A stretch of 64,000 nucleotides of DNA, taken from contig MAAT01000062.1 in the NCBI GenBank assembly GCA_002162815.1, positions 23,523 to 87,522 on the forward strand, in the 5' to 3' direction. Shown one piece after another: positions 1 to 7,550 of the stretch. The stretch comes from Gammaproteobacteria bacterium 53_120_T64 (GTDB lineage Bacteria > Pseudomonadota > Gammaproteobacteria > Pseudomonadales > Porticoccaceae). Position 1 is the stretch's first letter, and each line of letters begins with the position of its first letter. The notes below the pieces were generated by a model. That model did no database searches, was not told the origin of the DNA, and saw nothing but the letters and a program-made list of their open reading frames with translations. The translations under genes and the position numbers were made by a program.

Positions 1-967
1 CAATACTGACGATACAGGCAACGTTCAGCAGACGCTTTATTTTCAGCTGCCGTTGAATGACACCCAGTCGTGGCGGTTGGTAGTGAGTCTTGCGCCCACC
101 TGCTTTAGCCAGTAAAAAGGCACCCAGAGAGCTACTGCTCAATGCCCCGCCATCACTGCTGTAACCATGCTGTTGAGCCAACTCTTCAACATCGGCATAA
201 ATGTAATCACAGTGGGAGGCCTCCGGTTCCCCTCTAAGACAAGTCAGCATTTGCCGGGGTAAAACCATCAATACCTGCATACGGCTATCCGCAGGCACTA
301 CCCGTCGATTATTCAAATACTGCCAGGTACGATCGATCTCTTTGCGCACACTGCCGGGAATGTCACTCGCATCGGCCGTGGCAATCGAGGTCTTGCGGCT
401 AAAATACAATTTACCGTTGACCACAAAAGTATTGCGAAAAATATAGCGGTCATCGAGCGAAGGGTCGGCATCGCAGGTAATCAATAGGACTTTGTCGCTG
501 TGCTCGATGGAGCCTACCAACTCCGCTGCAAACTGAGGCCAGGAGTACACACCGCGGATAGCAATATGTTTATCGGCAAGAACGTCAATCAGCGGATCAA
601 TAGTGGCGCAATCCGTTATGCCGGACAGAAAATAGACATCGTCACGCCGCCCCGACGCCAGACGCGTCGACAAGGTCGCCTGCGAAAAGCCCTCTGCTGG
701 AAAAAACTTGGCGATTTTTCTACTCAGCAGTAATTCGCGATCGCGCCCCCGCACATGAGGTAGTTGCTCCTCATAATAATCTTCAGATGAGACATCGAGC
801 AGCAGTGCCATCGATTGCCCCTGCTTATCCTCCAACCAGCTTGCAAAGCCCTCTAGGCCCTCGGCGGCACCCAATTCGTAGCTATTAACCCAGGTAATAA
901 CATGGGCCGCATAGCGGTATACCGTTAATTGGCTATCACTCAGACAGAGGATAATTTCGCTATTCAT
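1..967 (-). CDS. MshI/PilM/GspL-like pilus assembly protein, partial
   Basis: The frame starts with ATG at 967, overlapping the mshG stop (ATGA), and stays open to the window edge, giving 322 residues with the C-terminus cut off. It begins MNSEIILCLSDSQLTVY and reads as a cytoplasmic actin-like/PilM-type domain. The last visible residues (RLLNVACIVSI) are hydrophobic after a basic stretch, which looks like the start of a transmembrane helix, as in MshI and GspL. Its place at the end of the mshL-TPR-mshE-mshG run supports a role as inner-membrane assembly component of an MSHA-type pilus. In the canonical locus MshI lies upstream of MshL, so the order differs here. The assignment rests on position and topology rather than a diagnostic motif. 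Confidence 0.72.
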   Translation of the reverse strand, partial: MNSEIILCLSDSQLTVYRYAAHVITWVNSYELGAAEGLEGFASWLEDKQGQSMALLLDVSSEDYYEEQLPHVRGRDRELLLSRKIAKFFPAEGFSQATLSTRLASGRRDDVYFLSGITDCATIDPLIDVLADKHIAIRGVYSWPQFAAELVGSIEHSDKVLLITCDADPSLDDRYIFRNTFVVNGKLYFSRKTSIATADASDIPGSVRKEIDRTWQYLNNRRVVPADSRMQVLMVLPRQMLTCLRGEPEASHCDYIYADVEELAQQHGYSSDGGALSSSSLGAFLLAKAGGRKTHYQPPRLGVIQRQLKIKRLLNVACIVSI

Positions 968-2172
968 CACAACTGTATGGTACTGATAATGTCATAAATT
1001 GGCCCCAGTACAGAAAGCATAATCCAGCCCAGCAAGACACCCATAATGACCGTCATTGCTGGCTCAATCATCAACTGTATTTTTTCAATAAGCTCATTAA
1101 CATCGCGGCTGTAAAACTCACTGATGCGCATCAGTGAAGCACCCAGGGCGCCGGTTTGTTCACCGACATTGAGCATTCTCAACACCAGCGGGGGAAAGAG
1201 TTGGGCCGATGAAAAGGCCACATAAATACTGTCACCACTGGAAATCTTTGCCTTAATCGTGGCGAACTCACCCTTAATATAAACATTCGATGAGGTATTT
1301 GAACTAATCGTCAAGCACTCTATAACACTAATACCCGCATCGTAGAGCAGGGCAAAGTTTTTGCTGAAGCGTGCCAACTCTAACTTACTAATGGCCTCAC
1401 CAAATACCGGCAGAGACAACTTATTGCGATCAAACCAGTACTTCGCGGCTGAGCTGCGCTTAAGGATCTGCCGCGTTGTTATAAAAACCAGCACAGGCGC
1501 GGCGATAATCAGATACCAATAGTTAACAAAAACATTCGACACGCCTATCAAGGCTCGGGTCATCAAGGGGATTTCTTGCTCCATGGAAATAATAAAACTG
1601 ACCAGTTGTGGTACTAAATAAATCATTAAAAAACACACTACCGCGAGCACAATCGCACCGACAAAGAGTGGGTAGGAGACCAGCTTCTTGGTCTTTCTTA
1701 TAATGTCATCCTGCCACACTAAAATATCTCTTAGCTCAGAAAAAACGGCGGCCATATTGCCCGTTTGCTCGCCCGCCATGACCAGGTTAATCATCAGCTC
1801 AGTAAAAATCTTGTCATGGCTTTGCATGGCCCTCGACAGTGTCTGCCCCGACGAAATATCATCCACCAAGGCACCGAGCATTTTGCGCATCAGCGGCGAC
1901 GCCTCACTATCGCGCATCTCTATTAGCGCTTCGAGAATGGGAATGCCCGCTACTGCCATTTGCTCAAGATACATAAAGAGCACAATCAGGCTACGGCGGT
2001 CGACCTGCCGCTGAGGGAAAAGTGAAAAGGCCTGCTTGCTAATTTTCGCGTCTAATAAATAAAGCCCTTGCTTATCAAGACGTGCGGTAAGGTCCTCCAT
2101 CCCATTCGCTTGCTGGCAACCGCGCAATTTTTTACCATTGCTGTCGATTGCACGGTAGGCATATTCAGCCAT
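967..2172 (-). CDS. mshG: MshG, type II secretion F-family platform protein
   Basis: This 401-residue protein is a GspF/PilC-family inner-membrane platform protein, which couples the cytoplasmic ATPase to pilin assembly. It starts MAEYAYRAIDSNGKK, the usual N-terminus of the family. Two T2SSF repeats are visible, each with the signature of four helices followed by hydrophobic segments (around residues 165-190, 215-235 and 370-395), and paired GEQTG motifs occur near residues 135 and 338. The start lies 2 bases after the mshE stop and the stop overlaps the next gene, so it is translated within one operon. Length matches the family. Confidence 0.92.
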   Translation of the reverse strand: MAEYAYRAIDSNGKKLRGCQQANGMEDLTARLDKQGLYLLDAKISKQAFSLFPQRQVDRRSLIVLFMYLEQMAVAGIPILEALIEMRDSEASPLMRKMLGALVDDISSGQTLSRAMQSHDKIFTELMINLVMAGEQTGNMAAVFSELRDILVWQDDIIRKTKKLVSYPLFVGAIVLAVVCFLMIYLVPQLVSFIISMEQEIPLMTRALIGVSNVFVNYWYLIIAAPVLVFITTRQILKRSSAAKYWFDRNKLSLPVFGEAISKLELARFSKNFALLYDAGISVIECLTISSNTSSNVYIKGEFATIKAKISSGDSIYVAFSSAQLFPPLVLRMLNVGEQTGALGASLMRISEFYSRDVNELIEKIQLMIEPAMTVIMGVLLGWIMLSVLGPIYDIISTIQL

Positions 2173-2174
2173 CT

Positions 2175-3884
2175 CTACATACCCAGCCGGGAGCTAAAGT
2201 CGACCACCCTCGACACCTCATCAATGGTGGTATCACCACTGCGCACTCGCGCAATCGCGTCATCGACTAAGCGTAAAAAACCCTTCGCGGTAGCCAGCTC
2301 GCTCAATTCGCGCAGTGGTGCCTGCTGCGCCACCAGCTCATCCAGATCGTCGTCCATCTTCAAGATTTCGAGGAGGGCAATGCGCCCCTTATAGCCGCGC
2401 TGACCGCATTTGTCACAGCCCCCGGCGTGGTAGATATGTTCGGGTAAGGGCTCTGTAGAATCGAGCAGCTGAATTTCTAATTCACTCGGCGCCTTGGCCA
2501 CCCGACAATGCCGGCACAGCTTTCTGACGAGGCGCTGGCCCACCACACCGATAATATTGCCCGCCAGCATAGAGGAGGCGACGCCAATATCGCGCAATCG
2601 CAAAAACGCGCCCAGTGCGGAGTTGGTGTGTAGGGTTGAAAACACCTGGTGTCCGGTCATCGCCGCCCGAAAACCCATATTGGCCGTATCGCCATCGCGC
2701 ATCTCGCCGACCAAAATAATGTCGGGGTCCTGGCGCATCAGTGAGCGAATACCCCCGGCAAAATCCATTTTTACCGCAGAATTGAGGGAAGACTGGCGAA
2801 TCATCGGTATCGGATACTCCACCGGATCCTCCAGCGTCATAATATTGACCGATTCGTCATTGAGGTAATTCAACAGAGAATAAAGGGTGGTGGTTTTACC
2901 ACTGCCAGTGGGCCCGGTCACCAAAATAAGACCTTCGGGGCGCGCCATCATCAACTTGAACATATTGCGCTGGTAGTCGCTAATATCCAGTTCGTCGAGG
3001 GGCACAATCGCTTTACTTCTATCGAGAATACGCAACACCACATTTTCGCCATGCAGAGTGGGCTGTGAGGCAATGCGAAAATCGATTGGGTGGCCGGTAA
3101 TTTTCAAGGAGATATGCCCGTCCTGGGGCGCTCTCACCTCGGCGATATTCATACCGGCTAGCACTTTTAAACGCACTACAATGGCCGGCCAATACTTTTT
3201 ATGCAGGCTTCTGACCTGCCGCAACACGCCATCGATGCGATAGCGCACCCGTAGAAAGCCCTCTTCCGGCTCGAAGTGAATATCCGAAGCGTCCTGCTTC
3301 ACCGCATCGGTGAGAAAGGCATCCACCAGCCGCACCGTTGGGTGACTGTATTCCTTACCCTCCTGCTCAGAGCTGCGAACATCAAATTCGCCGGTCTCAA
3401 TTTCATGGAGAATACCGTCAATAGACAATTCAAAACCATAAAAATGATCAATGGCAAACATCACCTCCTGCTCACTGGCGAGTAGGGGCTCGACATGAAC
3501 ACCCTCGGGCAGTGCCGCCGTGACCCGGTCAATGGTCAAAATATCAAAGGTGTCCGGCATCGCCAGCAGTAATTTTTTCTGGTCGATGATATAGCTCACC
3601 GGCATCACTTTGAGCTTTACCGCCAGTGACTTGTCGATCAATTTGATGGCGTCGGAGTCGGGAATTACTTCGCGTAAATTGACGCTATCCTGACCCAGGT
3701 GCTCACCGAGTGCTTCCTTGAGTACCGACTCGGTAAGAAAGCCCAGCTGTACCAGAACGGCGCCGAGACGCTCACCGGAGCGTTTTTGTTCGAGTATGGC
3801 GATCGATAATTGGTCGGCACTAATGACCCCGCTATCAATTAATTGATCACCAATTCTTTTTCTTGGCTGAATAGGGCTATTCAT
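2175..3884 (-). CDS. mshE: MshE, GspE/PilB-family assembly ATPase
   Basis: This 569-residue cytoplasmic ATPase powers pilus extension. The N-terminal MshEN/T2SSE_N domain (about residues 1-150) is followed by the hexameric ATPase domain with Walker A GPTGSGKTT near residue 326, an Asp box and Walker B region (IILVGEMRD), and a His box (STLHTN). The C-terminal part carries two CxxC pairs (CRHC and CDKC), the zinc-binding tetracysteine typical of GspE/PilB. The N-terminal MshEN domain of relatives binds cyclic di-GMP, so control of pilus activity by c-di-GMP is plausible but is family knowledge. The ATG overlaps the stop of the upstream TPR gene by four bases. Confidence 0.95.
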   Translation of the reverse strand: MNSPIQPRKRIGDQLIDSGVISADQLSIAILEQKRSGERLGAVLVQLGFLTESVLKEALGEHLGQDSVNLREVIPDSDAIKLIDKSLAVKLKVMPVSYIIDQKKLLLAMPDTFDILTIDRVTAALPEGVHVEPLLASEQEVMFAIDHFYGFELSIDGILHEIETGEFDVRSSEQEGKEYSHPTVRLVDAFLTDAVKQDASDIHFEPEEGFLRVRYRIDGVLRQVRSLHKKYWPAIVVRLKVLAGMNIAEVRAPQDGHISLKITGHPIDFRIASQPTLHGENVVLRILDRSKAIVPLDELDISDYQRNMFKLMMARPEGLILVTGPTGSGKTTTLYSLLNYLNDESVNIMTLEDPVEYPIPMIRQSSLNSAVKMDFAGGIRSLMRQDPDIILVGEMRDGDTANMGFRAAMTGHQVFSTLHTNSALGAFLRLRDIGVASSMLAGNIIGVVGQRLVRKLCRHCRVAKAPSELEIQLLDSTEPLPEHIYHAGGCDKCGQRGYKGRIALLEILKMDDDLDELVAQQAPLRELSELATAKGFLRLVDDAIARVRSGDTTIDEVSRVVDFSSRLGM

Positions 3885-5431
3885 CCTTGAGTCGCCTTTA
3901 ATACAGCGATCCGCGACAACACGACGCTGCGCTCAAAATGCGCATTGAATGTTCTCTCTAGCTCCAGGGCTTGGCGATAAAATTGTAGAGCCAATTTTGG
4001 TTTCAGCATCTGATCGAGACAAATGGCCAGGTTGTAGGCGTAATCTGCATTTTTAGCGTCGCGGCTAAAGGCATCAAAATAGGCCTCTTGCGCGGCGCCC
4101 CACTCGCGCCGTTTTAAGTAATAATTACCGAGGCTAGCGTGTAAAAACGCCTGGGCGGGGTTCTCCTCGATCAGTTGTTGCAAGCCACTGCCAATACTGA
4201 GAGAGGATGAACTGGCAAGGCCCAACAAACCCGCCCGGGCTCTAAGGTGTTGTGGGTTCACCACTAGTACCTGGCGATAAAACAATTGTGCCTGCTGATG
4301 TTGCCCCTGCATCACCAATACATTTGCCATGCCCAATAGGGCGGTAACATTAGCCGGTGACGTTTTGAGTACAGCACTGAAACCGACCTCGGCACGGTGT
4401 AACTGGCCACCGTGTAATGCCTCCTCGGCAAGCCGCAACTGCTCATTACGTTTTTCGGGAATGCGCCGTTTATGAATCTGAATACCAGAAAAGCCGACTT
4501 GCGATGCTGTTACCGCATCTTGCGCTGGCTCGGGCTCAGTCCTTAAGGCCCGAGGGTTACTGGCCACTGCCAACTCGGGACGCTGTTTCGCACTGGACTG
4601 CGCGGTATTCGACTCTTCGTTCTGTTTGTTACTCGGCACCTTAACCGACACTTGACTCTGCTCAGCAAGGCTCGGGGCGGGATTTTCCTGAGCGGCTGGC
4701 CTTTCAACTTCATCAGGGCTTGGACTCACCGTTATAACAGCTGCTTTGGCAGTGCCCTCAGCGGGCAAGCTCGCATTGTTGACCCCTGCTGCCCCATTAC
4801 GGGTAGTAACATCACCGGCAACAGCTAGTGCGCCAACAGGCGTGGCGGGGCTACTCATTTTTTGTACCCCCACGGCCTTTGGTGGGGCTAGTGAATATTC
4901 GTTGGCTAGAAAAAAGACATACGCCATAACAGCCAACGACACCAAGCAGAGTAAAACTAAAGCAATCACCAGCGGCCGTTTTTCCTTCAGTCCGCCACGG
5001 TTGCGAAATACCGCATTTGCCGAATGCGCTGAATCGATGTTGACACGGGTACCCAGTGCCGGCCGCTCGAGTACAGGTGAAGAGTCCGCAGAGGGCTGCG
5101 CCTCTAAGGGTAAGGGCGGATTACTGGTGGCGTCACTCGAGCTAACATCGCGAGGCACATCGCTGGCCACTAATCCAGCAGCTGTTTCACTCTGTAGCGA
5201 GGCAGTCAGCGCTGGCCTGCTATCTGCGCTGATATCCTCCGACACTAACGCCGTAGGCTCCTCTTCTGCCGGCACCGCAAGCTCTAAATCGAGCTCTAAC
5301 TCCAGTTCCAGCGCTTCTTCATTTTCATTGAGCGGTAACGTGTCGTGATCATCAAGCTCGCTCTGCTCACCCGCTGCCCTCACTTGCCGCTGTTTTTGCG
5401 CTTCTTTTAATGCATCCAGTAATAAACTCAA
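3881..5431 (-). CDS. MshN-like TPR inner-membrane protein
   Basis: This 516-residue protein starts MSLLLDALKEAQKQR, the opening typical of MshN/GspB-like proteins of pilus and secretion loci. An acidic low-complexity cytoplasmic segment (runs of E and L near residues 30-60) precedes one transmembrane helix (about residues 155-175), then a Ser/Ala/Pro-rich linker and C-terminal TPR repeats (about residues 330-510). It is probably a bitopic scaffold linking the ATPase/platform complex to the secretin. It sits 5 bases after mshL and overlaps mshE. The usual mshM ATPase gene, which lies between mshL and mshN in classical MSHA loci, is absent here. Confidence 0.8.
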   Translation of the reverse strand: MSLLLDALKEAQKQRQVRAAGEQSELDDHDTLPLNENEEALELELELDLELAVPAEEEPTALVSEDISADSRPALTASLQSETAAGLVASDVPRDVSSSDATSNPPLPLEAQPSADSSPVLERPALGTRVNIDSAHSANAVFRNRGGLKEKRPLVIALVLLCLVSLAVMAYVFFLANEYSLAPPKAVGVQKMSSPATPVGALAVAGDVTTRNGAAGVNNASLPAEGTAKAAVITVSPSPDEVERPAAQENPAPSLAEQSQVSVKVPSNKQNEESNTAQSSAKQRPELAVASNPRALRTEPEPAQDAVTASQVGFSGIQIHKRRIPEKRNEQLRLAEEALHGGQLHRAEVGFSAVLKTSPANVTALLGMANVLVMQGQHQQAQLFYRQVLVVNPQHLRARAGLLGLASSSSLSIGSGLQQLIEENPAQAFLHASLGNYYLKRREWGAAQEAYFDAFSRDAKNADYAYNLAICLDQMLKPKLALQFYRQALELERTFNAHFERSVVLSRIAVLKATQG

Positions 5432-5436
5432 GACCG

Positions 5437-7128
5437 CTACTCCGCGCCATCCGCAGTAAGATTGCGGGGTAGAAATTGCTGGAAGGGCGACAGCGCTTTG
5501 CTCTTTAAACTCGCCTGCTCAATAATCACCGGGCGAATAAAAATGATCAATTCAGACTTGGTGTAATTCCTGCTTTTTAAACTAAACAACTCACCAATGT
5601 AGGGCAGTTTAGACAGCCCCGGCACACCCGAAGAATTATCCGCCTGGATATCCTGCATCAAGCCGCCAATCACCGCCGTATCGCCGCCATTGATTTTCAT
5701 CATCGACTCCATTTCACGCACCGATATTTCTGGAATCAAACTCTCCACCTCAGACGCTGCCAAAGCCGGGTTGGGATCTTGCACAAAGCGTAACACCCGC
5801 GATATTGTCGGCCTGACATTCAAGATCACCTCGTCCCGCTTGGAAATGTGAGGCGTCACACTCATCACCAGTCCCACTGGTACCGTATGGATGTCAGAGG
5901 TAAACGTTCTGTTGATAAAGTTATCCTGCACATCTTCCTCAACATCGATGGAAAAATAAACGAGGTTATCGACCACCTTGAGCAGGGCTGTTTGATTATT
6001 CAGCACCATCAGCTTTGGTGTGGAGAGCACCTTGGTATTGCCAAATTCACTCAGTAACTTCACCGTGGCACTAATATCGTGCTTGCCATTGCTGCTATAG
6101 CTCAAGGTGGAAACGGGAGCCTGTGCTAAATTCGAGCCAATCAAGTCCTGTACAAAACTAAAACCGCTGGCGCCCGACTGCACCAAACGAGACCAGTCGA
6201 CCCCCGCCTGATAGGCGTCATTTAATTGCACCTCGACAATGCTCGCTTCAATCAGTACCTGGCGCTGAGCGCCATCGAGCACGCGGTCTAAGAATATTTG
6301 GACTTGCCGGTGTTGCTTGCGGGTCGCCTTAATCGTCAACAGACCACTTTCCGAGTTTACGATCACACTAGAAGCTGGCCGAGACGTGGCATCATCCGTT
6401 TCAGACGCTTGCTCAGATGAACTCGCCTGCGGCGGTGAATTATCCGTATAAGCGGAACCCGTGCTATTGCCACCATTTAAAATGGCAGCAACATTCTCGG
6501 TTAAGGTGCGCCAAAAATTATTGTTCGAGGTATTTCGAATGATCGTATTTGAACTGTTATCACCCGAACTCCCCGAGTTTGAGCTACCCGTATCCGCGCC
6601 TACCCCAGTGGTCGCCACCTCTGTCGAAATCGACACATTGGAACTACTCGAGCGCCCCATATTCAGATAGGCCACATCGTAGTAAGCAAAATAGGGCCTA
6701 TCGCGCTGAATCACCAGCACCCCATTGTTCAATTGGTAGCGAATATCCGATAAATTGACGAGGCGATCCAGTATTTGGAACAGGCTTTTGTCGACTGCAT
6801 TTAAGGTGATACTGCCGCTAATATCCGAGGCAATATCGACATCAATTTCAGCATCACGGCTTAAGGCAAATAGCAGCTCGCGAAGGTTAACGTTGTTAAC
6901 CACCACAGAGTAAACGGCATCCGACAACGGTGCATCGTCTTGCTCGCCGCCAACCTCACGCGCCGAAGCGACTTGCGGATGCAGTAAAACAGGGGCTGGC
7001 ACATCACCTAGCGCCACAGTGGGGGTGGCATTAATATGGTGATCCGACATCGCTATTGGTGTTGGCGCACAGGCCGCAACGAGCCAGGTTGTCGCCACTG
7101 CGACACTGAGCCATATAATTTTTTTCAT
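5437..7128 (-). CDS. mshL: MshL, MSHA-type pilus secretin lipoprotein
   Basis: The protein is the outer-membrane secretin that forms the pilus exit channel. I start it at the ATG at 7128 because this gives a lipoprotein signal (MKKIIWLSV...VAAC) ending at a lipidated Cys about 20 residues in; the frame is open further upstream to 7215, but that would bury the signal. The mature part has a STN/N0-like domain (IDVDIASDISGSITLN), a Ser/Asn-rich linker, an N1-like repeat and a C-terminal secretin domain with the conserved VPGLSKLPYIGELF motif. Length is 563 residues, normal for MshL/PilQ-like short secretins. It is the first gene of the minus-strand operon. Confidence 0.93.
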   Translation of the reverse strand: MKKIIWLSVAVATTWLVAACAPTPIAMSDHHINATPTVALGDVPAPVLLHPQVASAREVGGEQDDAPLSDAVYSVVVNNVNLRELLFALSRDAEIDVDIASDISGSITLNAVDKSLFQILDRLVNLSDIRYQLNNGVLVIQRDRPYFAYYDVAYLNMGRSSSSNVSISTEVATTGVGADTGSSNSGSSGDNSSNTIIRNTSNNNFWRTLTENVAAILNGGNSTGSAYTDNSPPQASSSEQASETDDATSRPASSVIVNSESGLLTIKATRKQHRQVQIFLDRVLDGAQRQVLIEASIVEVQLNDAYQAGVDWSRLVQSGASGFSFVQDLIGSNLAQAPVSTLSYSSNGKHDISATVKLLSEFGNTKVLSTPKLMVLNNQTALLKVVDNLVYFSIDVEEDVQDNFINRTFTSDIHTVPVGLVMSVTPHISKRDEVILNVRPTISRVLRFVQDPNPALAASEVESLIPEISVREMESMMKINGGDTAVIGGLMQDIQADNSSGVPGLSKLPYIGELFSLKSRNYTKSELIIFIRPVIIEQASLKSKALSPFQQFLPRNLTADGAE

Positions 7129-7550
7129 GATATTGAGCATTGTCTTTGTTATATACATTGAATAAAGCTGATCTCCAGAGCTGAATACAAGGCGGGGCAG
7201 AGCCTCTTTTCCCATCGTTTATTGACAGTCATTGCACGCAGTCAAGCACCCCGCTCATCACCTCTTCTCGCCTTTTGTCTGCTGGAGCCAATGCTAATTA
7301 AATCGCCTCTTAAATTCTGTGGAACAGGTCTCCCTGCTAGCATTACTGTGAGCAAACAAAGACTTGCCATAACAATGCGACAGAGAGCTCAAGACTATCG
7401 AGCACCATCACAAGCAAGCTCTAAACTCAGCCGAGCAAGGCGTGGACATAAAAGCGGATTTGCGGACTTTACTGGAGCTCTGTGGCAGTATCCCACACAG
7501 CCAGCGCTCGGTGCTTGCTGCCCAAGTCCCCCCCCGGAACCCGCTCCCCT
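7129..7550. other. Divergent intergenic region between mshL and the AddB-like gene
   Basis: About 420 bases separate two divergent genes and must hold both promoters. Open frames crossing it in the plus direction continue into the nuclease gene but have low-complexity, Ser/Arg-rich translations that look non-coding. I found no convincing terminator, repeat or operator and could not fix either promoter. Confidence 0.5.
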
